A stretch of DNA of 64,000 bases from the IMG/VR virus record IMGVR_UViG_3300028228_000176, positions 1 through 64,000 of that record; one strand, written 5' to 3'. Of the stretch, positions 21,101 through 30,917 are shown one piece after another. Made by a program: the position numbers and the translations under genes. Within the stretch, counting starts at the first letter, position 1. Each line of letters begins with the position of its first letter. The notes under the pieces were generated by a model. That model saw only the letters and a list, made by a program, of their open reading frames with translations, had not been told where the DNA came from and did not search any database. This stretch comes from a virus.

Positions 21101-24100
21101 TTGGGTACAGTTGTGGCTAATGGTCTATTAAGGGCTGTTAGGGTTAGTTATAAATTAGGAATGACCCTCGTTCAAGCTGTTGACTACCATTACGTCACAA
21201 TTAAAGACTCTGGAGTATCTAAAAAGGAGTTTTTATAGGTTCGTAAAAAGATTCAATAAATTCTTACTCAGCAAAAAACAAAGTAAATGATACCTCAAAA
21301 TCTAGTAAGGGTAACGTTGAAGAATCGGCTGTTGTTAGCAAGCCCACTGTAGATACGGTAAAGGGTATGAAGAAAAAGCCAGCTCCAAAAGACGTAAAAA
21401 CAGAAACGGAAGGGCTGACTCTTTCCGAGCAAGTTAATCAAGGGTTGGAAGAATTGCTCGCAGCGAATAAAGAAAAGAATCAAGTAAAAAAAGCTGCTGC
21501 AATTGAAAAGTCTAAAGCTAATTTAGAAAAAGCCAAAAAATCATTAAAAGCAAGAATAAGTAAGCTTAAAAACAACAACGAAGCTAGGAAAATATTATCT
21601 ACTGAAGCTAAAAAATAATTAAAGAGTCTAAGCTTAGTGAATTTTCTAAGGGTACTATTAATAAAATAATTACAAACGTAAACAAAGCCAATACTAGCAA
21701 CTTGCTAAAGATGGTGGACGAGATTGCGGATGTTGTTAATAGAGACATAAGTAGAAAAGATAGGCTTAAAAGAATCAAAGATAGAGGTAGGGCTATTAAG
21801 AACATAAGAAATCTTGGGGACATTAGAAAGGTGCTAAAAGACGATATAAAAACTTTACTGGGTTAAATCATAAGTATTTATCTCCTGATGCTTTAATTAA
21901 ATACGATGAAGTAATATCTAACTTAGTCCCTAAAGGCAAGGTTCTTTCTAATGAAAATTATCAGAGTTAATTAAGGAAGTTAATTCCTCTTTTAAAAGCG
22001 ACTTGCTAGATGCAGAGGCTTTAATAGATAGGATAGAAATAGACGAAAGCAAATCATTTACAGAAAACTTAAAGGCTTTTATTAAAAAACAAAGAAATAA
22101 AAAAAGAGCAATACGATTTACTTCTTAGGTTCAAAGACTTAATGTTAGACACAAAAGAAGACCCTACTGACGGTATGACCAAAGAGGAGATTGATGCCAT
22201 CAAAGGAGAGAAAGATGCCGCTAAAAAGGAAAGCTGCTGAAGATGATTTTTCTGAGGCAATGTTTGAAACCAAAAACCCAATAAGAGAACCAAACGAAAA
22301 TGAAAAGATTGCAATAAAAACAGCAAAGTCTTTAACTTTAGTGGATACCGAAGGTATGAATATATCTCAATTGAGGAAGCTAAATTCAGGACTGGAACTA
22401 CTAAATAGCGGAATGGTGGGTAGTGATTTGTTTGAGTCTTTAGAAATTGTATACGGGTTAAGGGACAAAAGGTCTATTCCAACAACCGAAATATCGGAAT
22501 CAGGTGTTATTGATAAAACTTTATCTAAAGTTAGAAGTGGTGTTAAAAACATATTTATATCTGATAAAAACAAAAAAGAAATATCTATTAAAAATAGACT
22601 AAGGTCTGCTCCTATTATAAACATAGAGCAAGTGTTAAAGACCCAATCTAAGAAGTTTAAGTCAACTAATATCTACCAAGCTTTATTTAGACCTAGTGCG
22701 GTTGCATTTGCTAACGTGGAGGACAAGCTTAACGACAACGAAAAAACTCTTAAAGCAGCAGAATCTTTATTATCTAGCAATCAAAAACAAAAAGTTTTGA
22801 ACAAAAAGTCTAGAATTATGATTTTTCAAATACAAAAAGAATTTGAAAGCAATCCAGACAATAAGGAAGTAACACCAGCCGCTGCTTGGATTAATTTTAC
22901 AATAAAATCTAAAGAAAGTATTTATGACGAAAGCGAGTTGGCTATATTGCAAGAAATACTAGACAAGTACTCGGTGGATGGAGAAATTGATTTGGCTTCA
23001 ATAGAAAATAGCTTTACGGATAAAGAAAATAAATCTAAAAAATTAATAAGAAATGTATATTTAGGTTTTCAGGATTTAGCAAAAATGGATGCAGAAAGAC
23101 AAGGCTTGCCCTTTGTTTTAAGGGAGAATTATGTCCACTTGCCAGAAGATAGTAACAAAAGAAATGAAGTTACTGAGTCTTTGGATGATTTAAAAACTTC
23201 ATTTACAAAGCCCTCTGTAAAAAGCAAGTTGTTAATACAACGTAATGGGAAAGCACACTTAATATCTTTTGACCCAATACAAAACGCATACTCTGCTTCA
23301 AGAAAGACTATAACTAGCTTTTATATGTCCCCAGTCATAAAGAGGGCAAAGGTCGCTTTTCGGGCGTTAAAAAAAGAAGTGGAAGGAACTAAAAATTCGG
23401 ATTTAGTTCAATCATTAGAAGAAGTGTATGATGACATACTAAGGTTTGAATACCAAAACGTAACCAAAAACAAAGCTCTAATAGAGTCTGTAATAGACGT
23501 AATTGGCAAAGCAGGGTACATCGCTCAGTTGGCTGGCCCAGTAAAGGCAAGTTTTGAGCTTGCTTCTAACGCAACGCATGCAGTACTCTCAAGACCTCTT
23601 GCCTTTATTTCAGGGGTAAATGCTTTATCTGATTCAAATGTTAGTAGAGCTGAATACGACAGAGCCATAAAGGCTTTGCCTACAACTCAAAAAGCAAGAA
23701 TATCTGGAGATGCAGACTTGTCCAGCAAGGAAGTTGAGTCAAGACTTACTTCGGAGAAGAACTTATTTAAATCAGGAAAAACCACTTCGGAAGGAAGAGC
23801 TTTCTTGAAACAAGGACTTAGTTTTCTATCAAAACCTCTAAAGGCTTCTTATAAGTTTAACGAAAGTTTGATTGCAAGGCCAGATACTACAATTGCAAGA
23901 CCATTATTTGTTGGCGCTTTTAATGAATCTTTTAAAAAATATACAGGCAAAAACCCAGATTGGAAGAAATTATCTTCAGACGCTTCGTATAGAGATGAAT
24001 TTAGCGAAGCTATCGAACAAGCAACGCTTAGTGGAGATAGAGCTGTGACAGATTCCGTTGCTTCCAATAATCCATTTGAAGGTATCTCGAAAAACATTAA

Positions 24101-24851
24101 GGACAAAGATGCTTCGTCCATAAGACAAGCCATACAGATGGCAAATAGATACATGACTAGGTTTAGGGTTTTTGAATACTATTCTGCTGTAAAGGGAGTT
24201 GAAAACTTACTTGGGAAAGGAGAAATATCAAGGGTTGAAGCTGGAATGCTACTAACTGCAACCGTTGCTCGTATGACTATGTATAAAATGGGTATTGATA
24301 TAACTATGTCATTAATTTACCAAGCTATGGGTATTGATGACGAAGAGGATGAAATAGATTTAGACAAAGACCTCACTAAGTCAGTCCTTTCTGCTATAGT
24401 TACATTGTCAATGGGTAGAAACATTGGAAACTTAGCTCAAATGCCTTTTAATTACGGTGTAGAATGGCTGAATAAGTCTTATGGAGATGGGTTTACTAGA
24501 GAAGGAGAGTACAATTCTTTCAAGGATGGTGTTGTGTGGAATAAAATACCTTTAGACGACAACATTCAAGACGACATTTTGTCTGATATGTTAATATCTT
24601 CTTTAGGGCCATTCAATCCTATGGCTAAGACTATTTTTAGAGGCTCCACTTTGGCTGGAAGAACCGTAAAGTCAAAGAAAGAAGAAACACGAGAAAGAAA
24701 TATGAACGAGCTTCTTACTAGAATACCTTTCGAGGTTGTTGGGAATTTAGGGATTATTCCAGCTTATAAGGATTTAAGAAAGATATACTTGAAGTCTTTG
24801 TTTAACGATAGGGACAAGAAGGATAATAAAAAAATCTACATCCAAAGGTAG
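18106..24851 (+). CDS. Giant polyvalent internal virion protein (LPD38-like C-terminus), many frameshifts
   Basis: The short frames across this interval join into one gene of about 2,240 codons starting MESGDKDVKSKLY. Breaks are seen near 18132, 18700, 20080, 20355-20400, 20990-21080, 21230-21290, 21615, 21865, 21960, 22100 and 22220, nearly all at or beside A, T or G runs, and the sense continues in the new frame each time. Order: a Gly/Ala-rich hydrophobic region (about residues 215-430) fit for membrane insertion; a very charged middle; an intact 886-codon C-terminal block (22191-24851) resembling the LPD38 region of large polyvalent proteins. Likely ejected with the DNA. No polymerase motif was found. 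Confidence 0.55.
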
Positions 24852-24886
24852 CTTGATGGGAGATTAATTAACATAAAACAATAAAC

Positions 24887-25390
24887 ATGAAGTATAAAAT
24901 GAATGGTTTCCCTCAAATGGGAAACGGAATGGAAACGGAAACGGAAATGAAGAAGAAGAGCAATCTCAAGGAATGAGAGACTTAAATTCGTTAAGAGATT
25001 CAAGGACAATCGACACCACTGCCAATTCTTCTAGTTTAGTTATGTTTGATGAAAATTTAGATGGAGGAGAATGGTATTATCCAGCTAGGGCGACTCCAGC
25101 CGCACCTACAGTTGAGCCGTCAAGTTCTGCTACAAAACGCATTTCAAAAAACCTATGCGTAAATCAATGGATAAGATGGAATCTAAAGATTATAATTTAA
25201 AAAGTAAAAAACAACATCTTCGATAAAGACTCCACCAAAAGCAAAAGTTAAATACAATTTATATTCTTCTGCAAGTCAACTTGGTAAACAAGGCAAATCG
25301 GTTGGGTACACAGAGACTTCTGTGCCTGGAGCAAAGAAAGTGTTAAGGCAAAATATGTCAATGGCCACATACGAAAATAGGTTGAAATAA
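24887..25390 (+). CDS. Small late protein (three frameshifts)
   Basis: About 165 residues when joined. It begins MKYKMNGFPQMGNG, passes through an acidic segment and GGEWYYPARATPAAPTVEP, and ends in a basic region finishing MSMATYENRLK. The frame breaks near 24940, 25130 and 25205 are at or beside A-runs. It is the last rightward gene before the convergent terminator. Unknown function; virion association is likely from position. Confidence 0.45.
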
Positions 25391-25453
25391 AAATAGTTAA
25401 ACAAAGGGACACGACAAATAGGCGTACCATACCTAAAGTTCCTGCAACCAAAG

Positions 25454-25486
25454 AACGCCAGTAATTAATTTTACTGGCGTTTTTTA
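25454..25486. terminator. Strong Rho-independent terminator at the convergent junction
   Basis: A perfect 10-bp stem (AACGCCAGTA / TACTGGCGTT) with an 8-nt loop, followed by a T-run on the plus strand. It sits between the last rightward late gene and the last leftward early gene. The opposite strand has a shorter T-rich stretch, so it may work in both directions. Confidence 0.85.
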
Positions 25487-25488
25487 TT

Positions 25489-25695
25489 TTACTTTTCTAT
25501 TTTCTTAACCAGCTTTTTCATAGCTGCAAATTGTCCCCAAGTTAATTGAAACCTTGCATTTAATTTACTTACTATTTCAACATCAAACCCTTCTCCGTTT
25601 TTCCAGTCAGTGACTTCTATGAAGTCGTGTTCGTCAGCGAGATGGTCGTTATTTTTTAAATTGCTAAACACTGCTTTTCTATTGTACTTATCCAT
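25489..25695 (-). CDS. Conserved-type small phage protein, unknown function
   Basis: 68 residues (MDKYNRKAVFSNLKNNDH ...), soluble, with a charged C-terminal helix KKLVKKIEK. The ATG follows an A/T-rich leader. It is the last gene of the leftward region and its stop lies just before the bidirectional terminator. An attC-like hairpin lies directly upstream, so it may be the last gene of a cassette group or the native gene next to it. Confidence 0.55.
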   Translation of the reverse strand: MDKYNRKAVFSNLKNNDHLADEHDFIEVTDWKNGEGFDVEIVSKLNARFQLTWGQFAAMKKLVKKIEK

Positions 25696-25716
25696 AATTT
25701 TTATTTTTATTTATTT

Positions 25717-25854
25717 AACCAACGCTTAAAATATAAAATGAATAGCCCCAGACACAAGCGGTTTACACATTCGATTGTGAACCATTAAACTTAAACCAAG
25801 TGCTTGCTTGCGGTCTGTTCCGCTTGGGCTACTCATCTTATACAATTGTTATGT
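25717..25854 (-). repeat. attC-like hairpin, long form
   Basis: On the minus (gene) strand it starts with ACATAAC and ends with GTTGGTT, near the integron R''/R' consensus. Inside, TATAAGATGAGTAGCCC pairs with GGGCTATTCATTTTATA as a second stem, and a third pairing (AAGCGG / CCGCTT) closes the arm. At 138 bp it is at the upper size of known attC sites. Imperfect pairing and the two-box layout fit a single-strand recombination site better than a terminator. Confidence 0.6.
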
Positions 25855-25952
25855 GGCATTTGTTTCAATCTTCCAATACATACTGCAATAATCAGAGAAG
25901 TTATTCCCTCAGTTATTCCCTCAGTTATTCCCTCATTGTATCGGAAATCCAT
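25833..25952 (-). CDS. Possible 39-residue cassette peptide
   Basis: A short frame starting MDFRYNEGIT contains three exact EGIT repeats encoded by a 12-bp tandem repeat at 25900-25935, then a hydrophobic stretch SLIIAVCIG. It ends with a TGA inside the long attC-like hairpin. It may be a small cassette gene or just repeat-derived non-coding DNA; no ribosome-binding context supports it clearly. Confidence 0.25.
   Translation of the reverse strand: MDFRYNEGITEGITEGITSLIIAVCIGRLKQMPHNNCIR
25900..25935. repeat. 12-bp tandem repeat, three copies
   Basis: Three exact adjacent copies of GTTATTCCCTCA between an 86-residue gene and an attC-like hairpin. Copy number could vary between isolates by slippage. 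Confidence 0.8.
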
Positions 25953-25956
25953 TACG

Positions 25957-26217
25957 TTATATGTGGTTAAAAAAGTTATTTATAACTTCTTCTCGTTCTT
26001 CATCATTACAATTAACTGCTACACTTTCTTCATCAAAGTACTTCCACCACTTCTTTAACAGTTCACGTTGTTGGCTAACATCGGGTATAGTTAATAAATC
26101 TAATTCGTTTACATAATCAAGCAGTTTGTAATATTCATTAAGTGCTAACGAGCGTTGGTAGGTGTTTAATTTTACACCCATCATTTGATGTTTTAAGTTT
26201 TCTATTTGTATTTTCAT
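25957..26217 (-). CDS. Small cassette protein, unknown function
   Basis: 86 residues, mostly helical (MKIQIENLKHQMMGVKL ... INNFFNHI), with no motif I recognise. Its stop codon TAA falls in the string CATATAACG, resembling the R'' box of an attC-like site. A short attC-like site also lies upstream at 26247. The gene is leftward like its neighbours. Confidence 0.55.
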   Translation of the reverse strand: MKIQIENLKHQMMGVKLNTYQRSLALNEYYKLLDYVNELDLLTIPDVSQQRELLKKWWKYFDEESVAVNCNDEEREEVINNFFNHI

Positions 26218-26246
26218 TTTAATAATATTTTATCGTTATTAAATCT

Positions 26247-26272
26247 CACTAACCATATACTCAACGTTATGC
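26247..26272 (-). repeat. Short attC-like site
   Basis: Gene strand GCATAACGTTGAGTATATGG followed by TTAGTG: an R''-like box GCATAAC and an R'-like box GTTAGTG with almost no variable middle. The TAA stop of the upstream gene lies inside the first box. It is very short for an attC, so it may be a reduced or damaged site. Confidence 0.45.
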
Positions 26273-26498
26273 CTCATTATACTCATTCGGAAACCCATCT
26301 TCTAAAAGAATAGGCTTATTAGCGCACTCTTTCATTTTTTCTAACACCCAATATATACCTTCTATACTTTCAGCCCCTACGCTCACCCCATTTGCAGTGT
26401 AACCATTTGGTTTACCTTTTTATCATAGTAAACTTCGTGTATCTGAAAAACATTTCATCCCCATCTTTGTGCGCTAATACTCTGTGATTCCATTTCAT
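26267..26498 (-). CDS. Conserved small cassette protein (two frameshifts)
   Basis: A gene starting MKWNHRVLAHKDGDEMFF and, after two missing bases in homopolymers (near 26445-26460 and 26420), continuing QIHEVYYDKKGKPNGYTAN and ESIEGIYWVLEKM to a stop embedded in the attC-like site at 26267. About 77 residues. Restored, it strongly resembles a widespread family of short uncharacterised bacterial and phage proteins. Function unknown. Confidence 0.5.
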
Positions 26499-26542
26499 TT
26501 TCTATATATGTTTTTAAAACGTGTATACTTAATTCTTTATAT

Positions 26543-26655
26543 CTATACATAAGCAATAGGGCGGGCTGCAAATGAACTTGGATACCTCCCAAGAGCGATA
26601 CTCGTTCGTCAACTTTCTCGGATTGCGTGTAACATTCCCTACCACTCGTGTATAG
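26543..26655. repeat. Imperfect inverted repeat between cassette genes
   Basis: Arms of 19 bp (CTATACATAAGCAATAGGG at 26543 and CCCTACCACTCGTGTATAG at 26637) pair with about five mismatches around a 75-nt loop. It separates the methyltransferase at 26662-27598 from the next cassette gene. The R''/R' boxes are not clear here, so it is listed as an attC-like relic, not a good site. Confidence 0.4.
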
Positions 26656-26661
26656 CATAAC

Positions 26662-27598
26662 TTATTGATTAAAGATTATCCCTTTAAATATATGCTCAAT
26701 TACATCTACTGTCCAGCCGTTTCCAAGCATTTTATAACGTTGGCTATTGCTTACGTGGTTTGTGTAATTGTCTGGCACAGTTTGCAACCTCTCGCATTCA
26801 ATAGGCGATAATTTTCTAAATCCATTTATAAAAACTGCGTAATTATCTTTTTGAACAGTTGTGATAGTGTTTGTTTTGCCATCGTATCTAATTTCTATTC
26901 TTTGTTTTGTTAAGCCTTTAGTTTTCATTTTTCCGTCTTGTCTTTTGCCAGCAACAATATAACGCCCACGCATTGCACCGCAAAAAACCAATTGCCTTCT
27001 ACTTTTTTAAAGTATTGGTTAAGGTTTCCTCCTTTCGCATAATTAGCATCTATGCAATAAGACTTATTTCGGTCAACAATGCCGTTTTCAATAATATCTG
27101 CTAAATAAATTTCTTTATTTTTGGTGGTATTACGCTTGGTATGTTAGTCCAATAAAGCCTAACTCTATTTTGAGCAGAAACCAAAGAACTATTTATAATT
27201 ACAGGTTCGCAACCTAAATAACTGCTAATAACATCTTGGTATTCCTTTTTCATTTTTACATTCTCCATAAGGAAATACTTTGGTTTCAATTCGTTTTTAA
27301 GCCTAACAAACTCAAAAAACAATTTACTTCTTTCATCTTGGAAGTTCAGTTGTTTCCCTGCAAAACTAAACCCTTGACATGGGCTACCCCCAATTAGCAA
27401 ATCAATTTCGTGGTTAAGCATTCCCTTGTTTACAAACTCAACGCTTCCTAATTGTATAGTATTTGGATAGTTTTCCATAGTTACCTTTATTGCGTATTTA
27501 TCTATCTCGCTTGCAAAATACTTATCTACTTTAATCCCTAATTTATCTAGGGCAATTTGTCCGCAACTCATTCCATCGAATAAACTTAATACATTCAT
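26662..27598 (-). CDS. C5-cytosine DNA methyltransferase (two frameshifts)
   Basis: Joined, about 313 residues. It starts MNVLSLFDGMSCGQIAL (SAM-binding motif I), has GGSPCQGFSFAG (motif IV with the catalytic Cys, near residue 74), FLMENVKMKK (motif VI, ENV) and QNRVRLYW (motif VIII), and ends with ECERLQTVPDNYT and KMLGNGWTVDVIEHIF (motifs IX-X). Breaks near 27120 and 27010 are at A-runs. It methylates cytosine in a sequence set by its target-recognition domain, probably to hide phage DNA from host restriction. No partner endonuclease is nearby. Confidence 0.75.
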
Positions 27599-27661
27599 AA
27601 TTATTATTTTTTATAAGCATCCAGCCTTATAAGTGTACAATATAAGATTACTGCCTTATTA

Positions 27662-27871
27662 TTAATCGCACTCGTCATCTATTAATACATAATTAACTTC
27701 GTACTTTGCTATTTTATATTTCTCCTTGTCATCAAACATTCCATGGCAATTAGCTTTTCTGGCGCTATCGACGCTACTAAAATCGTATTCGTTATGGCAG
27801 GCTCTGCTGTAACTCCCTACGGCATCGTTTGTGCTTCTGTCTATTATTCTATAAACTTCTTTCTTACTCAT
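27662..27871 (-). CDS. Small protein, unknown function
   Basis: 69 residues (MSKKEVYRIIDRSTNDAVGS ... VLIDDECD), soluble, with two internal Cys-containing positions and an acidic end. An attC-like inverted repeat lies just upstream and the methyltransferase gene downstream, so it is probably a cassette gene. No domain recognised. Confidence 0.55.
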   Translation of the reverse strand: MSKKEVYRIIDRSTNDAVGSYSRACHNEYDFSSVDSARKANCHGMFDDKEKYKIAKYEVNYVLIDDECD

Positions 27872-27886
27872 AATTTAAATTTTTAA

Positions 27887-27978
27887 AATAACAGTGCTGG
27901 TTGCTGAGTTTTTAGCTATGTATAAGATAAGGCGGCATCATGCTGATTCCCTATCGCGCTAGTACGAACACTGTTATT
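27887..27978 (-). repeat. attC-like inverted repeat after the ribonucleotide reductase gene
   Basis: Perfect outer arms of 10 bp (AATAACAGTG / CACTGTTATT) enclose about 72 nt, with weaker inner pairing (ACTAGC / GCTAAA). The outer boxes resemble R''/R' ends (AATAAC, GTTATT). It marks the border between the replication operon and the 25.7-27.9 kb cassette group. The sequence TATATTTG next to it, near 27992, could be a leftward -7 box. Confidence 0.5.
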
Positions 27979-28010
27979 TATTTACATTAAAAATCAAATA
28001 TAAGCATTAT

Positions 28011-30779
28011 TTATTTAACTTCACAAGAGCCACCTCCTCCACAAGCAATCTCTCCTGCTAAATTAGTATCGTCATCCACCTCTATTATGTTAATCAAATC
28101 AACATCAACTAAATGCTTCATTCTTTCGTGATAGTCAGCTTCCGAGATGTCCTCAAATGGGGCTTGGATATAAGTTCCTCCATCATAAGGAAGTACAGAC
28201 AACCCATTGTAATGGTTTCTGTTAGCCCACATCCACTCGCCTGCTCTATCCCATTCGTCTGCTTTCAAAGAAACAGTGGCTGAAACATTATGTGTATTAG
28301 AACCTTTCCTATGTCCTGGAACCACCCACTCTTGAGCAACTTTTTTAATTCTTTCTAACAAATCAAAAGGAGACTCATCTCTCAAGATAGAACCTTTAGG
28401 CGCTTTTTGAGGTATACTAATTACAGCCGTATCGTGTGGTCTGAAATATTCGTCTTCGACTAACTCTGGATGATTTTTACTCAAGTACTGGTACATTGAT
28501 TCATTCTTCCCTACACGTATTCTACGGATGTAATAATCGTTATGCCAAGCGTGAATACCAGAAGAAGTTCCAAGAGCAAGAGAGGTCGTCCCAGCAGGCT
28601 TTACTGTTGTTGTTCTAGCCGCTGCATTAATGCCGATTAATTTTGCAACTCTAGAGTTCTCTTTGTTCACAACCTCGGCTGCTTCTGTCATATCGTAATT
28701 AAGGACTGCTCCAGAACCAATCCCAGTCATTGATACACCAATTAAAGCGTCTTTCTCAGTAGTTTCTCTCCATATGCTTCTTAGGTAATGGAACTCTGTA
28801 TATCCCGCTTGTAATGTACCTATGAATGCAGCGTGTTTAACTCTGTTATTTAGGTCTTCTTGAGACTCAATGTTAGATGCGTTTACTTCGCATAGGTTAC
28901 AAAACTGAAAAGGTCTTAAAGCAATTTCGCAGTTATGAACAAGAACTCCGCTAGAGTTAAGATAGTTGTCGTCGTCTGTCTTAGTTAGTATATAAAAGTT
29001 TTCGTTATCTTCAACGGTGAGGTCATAAACATCTTCTTTTTCTCCAGTGTAAACTAATTCCGTAACATAAACAGCTTCTGATAAATCAACGTTTATATCT
29101 TCTTTAGCATACGAGTCGTATTCTTCTTTGTGTTTGCGGTTCCAATCAATTAGAGTTTTTTCTATTTTGTCGGTACTCCAACCCCATCTTTTCCCGTTTG
29201 CCGCTATACTATTCCTAGACCCTATCAATTGACGGTGTCTCTTGTTTAGTTTGTGAACTGGATTTCCCATCCCATTCATATTCAATGCCCTCTTTTTTAA
29301 GTTGTCCTTCGCTAGTATCAACTCAAGATTTTCTAGTTTATCATTTGTTGAGTCTTCGTCAATATGGTCTATGTTTCTGCTGTTGTTATAACTTCCATTG
29401 TGAAACTCCCACATCATTCTATACTGCTTAGAATAGCCATTGGATTTAGAGTTTATATGTCGGTATGACTTTTTATTATTCTTGTTGCTAAAAGAAAAGA
29501 ATTTCTCCAGCTCCAATCCTACAGAATCTTTTGCTTCAACCCAACCTCCTGAAGGTAATGCTAACCTATGGTCGTCAGTACACTTAAACTTTGATCCATC
29601 CGAAAGACAAACCTCAACAGTTTCTTTGTAACCATTGTGATAAGCAACCGCTTGTTTTATCTCTGACTTCCAACCTTGGAATTTATTGTCATAAACAAAT
29701 ATTTTATTCGTATATTTTTCTCTTGCTGAATAAACAGGAAACGACTCCTTCCCTTGAGACTCTTCCGCCAACTGAGCTATTGTAACTCCGTTTCTTCCAT
29801 CAGCAGTAGCGACTATTGTATCTCCTGAAAAACAACAAGGATTTGTTCCCCAATCTTTGTCGTTGTTAAAATAAATTCCTGGCTCCCCAGCATTGCTAAG
29901 TTCAACACGTTTCCATAAATTCATAAAGAACTCTTCAGTAACTTTGTGTCTCATTAATACAGCAGAGTTGTTTGCTCTACCTCTTTGCGGATTTGATTCC
30001 CACCAACTGCCAGACTTACAACTAATCATATCATCATCATCAGCAGAAAACAAAGCAATTAATGCAGCTCTTCTTATGCCTCCAGCTAAGACTGCATCGG
30101 CAATATGACAAACAATATCGTGAGTTTCTACGGTAGTTAAATTCTCTCCATCTTTTTTAGAGTCAAGAACTGCTGTGATATTGAACACGCATTCTTTTAA
30201 TGGCTGAGGGCCTGGAGCTTTGCCGCCTGACGTAACTAGCTGTGCACCCTTTGGTCTAATGTCTGAGTAATCAAAGTCAACTTTAGAGTTTCTTTTGTCA
30301 CCCATATAAGACTTCATTAATACTTTTATGGCATCGGCCCAGCCTTCAATTGAATCTCCAATTAAAAACCTTTTAGTTCTTTTAGAATGAGGTTTGCTTA
30401 TAGAAGGTAGTTGGCTAACGTGATGATTTTGCACTGAGTACCCTACTCCAGTTCCACCAAGAAGTAGAAACATAATCTCATTGAAGGAATCGACACTATC
30501 AATAGGTAGGTATGCGCAATTATAAACTCTGTTAGGAGATATCTCTATCGACTTACCTCCAAATTGTAACGACCTCATTGAAGGTAGAATTTTTTTGTCG
30601 TATACTAACTCGTAAGCTTCGTCAATTTGTTTTTCTAATTTTGGGTACTTCTTAACGTGCATTGCTTTGTTGCGGTCAACAAGTTCTGACCACGTTTCTC
30701 TTCTGTTTAACTCTGGCACAAATTTAGCATATTTCATGTATACTGTAATATCTGACAGGATTTTATTTGATTTCTCCAT
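28011..30779 (-). CDS. nrdJ: B12-dependent (class II, monomeric-type) ribonucleotide reductase with intein
   Basis: 922 residues including a 301-residue intein; the spliced enzyme would be about 621. Extein features: LLLGGTGVGYSV (residues 105-116), NPC/CEIALRPFQFCNLCEVN across the splice site, PAGTTS (728-733), and a C-terminal redox pair in IACGGGGSCEVK. These fit the adenosylcobalamin-dependent RTPR family, which makes deoxynucleotides in one polypeptide without NrdB. The enzyme would raise dNTP supply during replication. The gene overlaps the upstream membrane-peptide gene by one base (TAATG), indicating translational coupling. Confidence 0.8.
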   Translation of the reverse strand: MEKSNKILSDITVYMKYAKFVPELNRRETWSELVDRNKAMHVKKYPKLEKQIDEAYELVYDKKILPSMRSLQFGGKSIEISPNRVYNCAYLPIDSVDSFNEIMFLLLGGTGVGYSVQNHHVSQLPSISKPHSKRTKRFLIGDSIEGWADAIKVLMKSYMGDKRNSKVDFDYSDIRPKGAQLVTSGGKAPGPQPLKECVFNITAVLDSKKDGENLTTVETHDIVCHIADAVLAGGIRRAALIALFSADDDDMISCKSGSWWESNPQRGRANNSAVLMRHKVTEEFFMNLWKRVELSNAGEPGIYFNNDKDWGTNPCCFSGDTIVATADGRNGVTIAQLAEESQGKESFPVYSAREKYTNKIFVYDNKFQGWKSEIKQAVAYHNGYKETVEVCLSDGSKFKCTDDHRLALPSGGWVEAKDSVGLELEKFFSFSNKNNKKSYRHINSKSNGYSKQYRMMWEFHNGSYNNSRNIDHIDEDSTNDKLENLELILAKDNLKKRALNMNGMGNPVHKLNKRHRQLIGSRNSIAANGKRWGWSTDKIEKTLIDWNRKHKEEYDSYAKEDINVDLSEAVYVTELVYTGEKEDVYDLTVEDNENFYILTKTDDDNYLNSSGVLVHNCEIALRPFQFCNLCEVNASNIESQEDLNNRVKHAAFIGTLQAGYTEFHYLRSIWRETTEKDALIGVSMTGIGSGAVLNYDMTEAAEVVNKENSRVAKLIGINAAARTTTVKPAGTTSLALGTSSGIHAWHNDYYIRRIRVGKNESMYQYLSKNHPELVEDEYFRPHDTAVISIPQKAPKGSILRDESPFDLLERIKKVAQEWVVPGHRKGSNTHNVSATVSLKADEWDRAGEWMWANRNHYNGLSVLPYDGGTYIQAPFEDISEADYHERMKHLVDVDLINIIEVDDDTNLAGEIACGGGGSCEVK
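28932..29834 (-). other. Intein with HNH homing endonuclease inside nrdJ
   Basis: Residues 316-616 of the precursor. The N-terminal splicing block starts CFSGDTIV, block B is near residues 398-405 (KCTDDHRL), and the C-terminal block ends GVLVHN followed by Cys617 of the extein. The middle carries RNIDHIDEDSTNDKLENLEL (469-488), an HNH-type endonuclease core. Insertion lies in the conserved active-site segment NPC/CEI, a typical intein site. All residues for splicing (Cys1, His-Asn, Cys+1) are present, so it is probably active. Confidence 0.85.
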
Positions 30780-30916
30780 TATGTTCTTTGTGTTATCTCT
30801 TTAGTTATTTCTTTAATATTATCTTTAATCTCTTTTCTAAAAGTAAGGAATGTGATTAGTAAACCTACAATAGCTATTAGTGATGTACTAGCTATCAATA
30901 TAAGTAAGTCGTACAT
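30779..30916 (-). CDS. Small membrane peptide upstream of nrdJ
   Basis: 45 residues: MYDLLILIASTSLIAIVG and the following residues form one transmembrane helix (about 3-27), then a charged helix rich in Lys/Glu. The stop TAA overlaps the nrdJ ATG (TAATG), so both are likely translated together. Function unknown; possibly an envelope-located early protein. Confidence 0.55.
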   Translation of the reverse strand: MYDLLILIASTSLIAIVGLLITFLTFRKEIKDNIKEITKEITQRT

Positions 30917-30917
30917 T

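Noticed and set aside
26455-26658. 67-residue frame MLYTSGRECYTQSEKV...
   Set aside because: It spans an inverted repeat between cassettes and overlaps the better-supported MKWNHRV... gene; no family resemblance.
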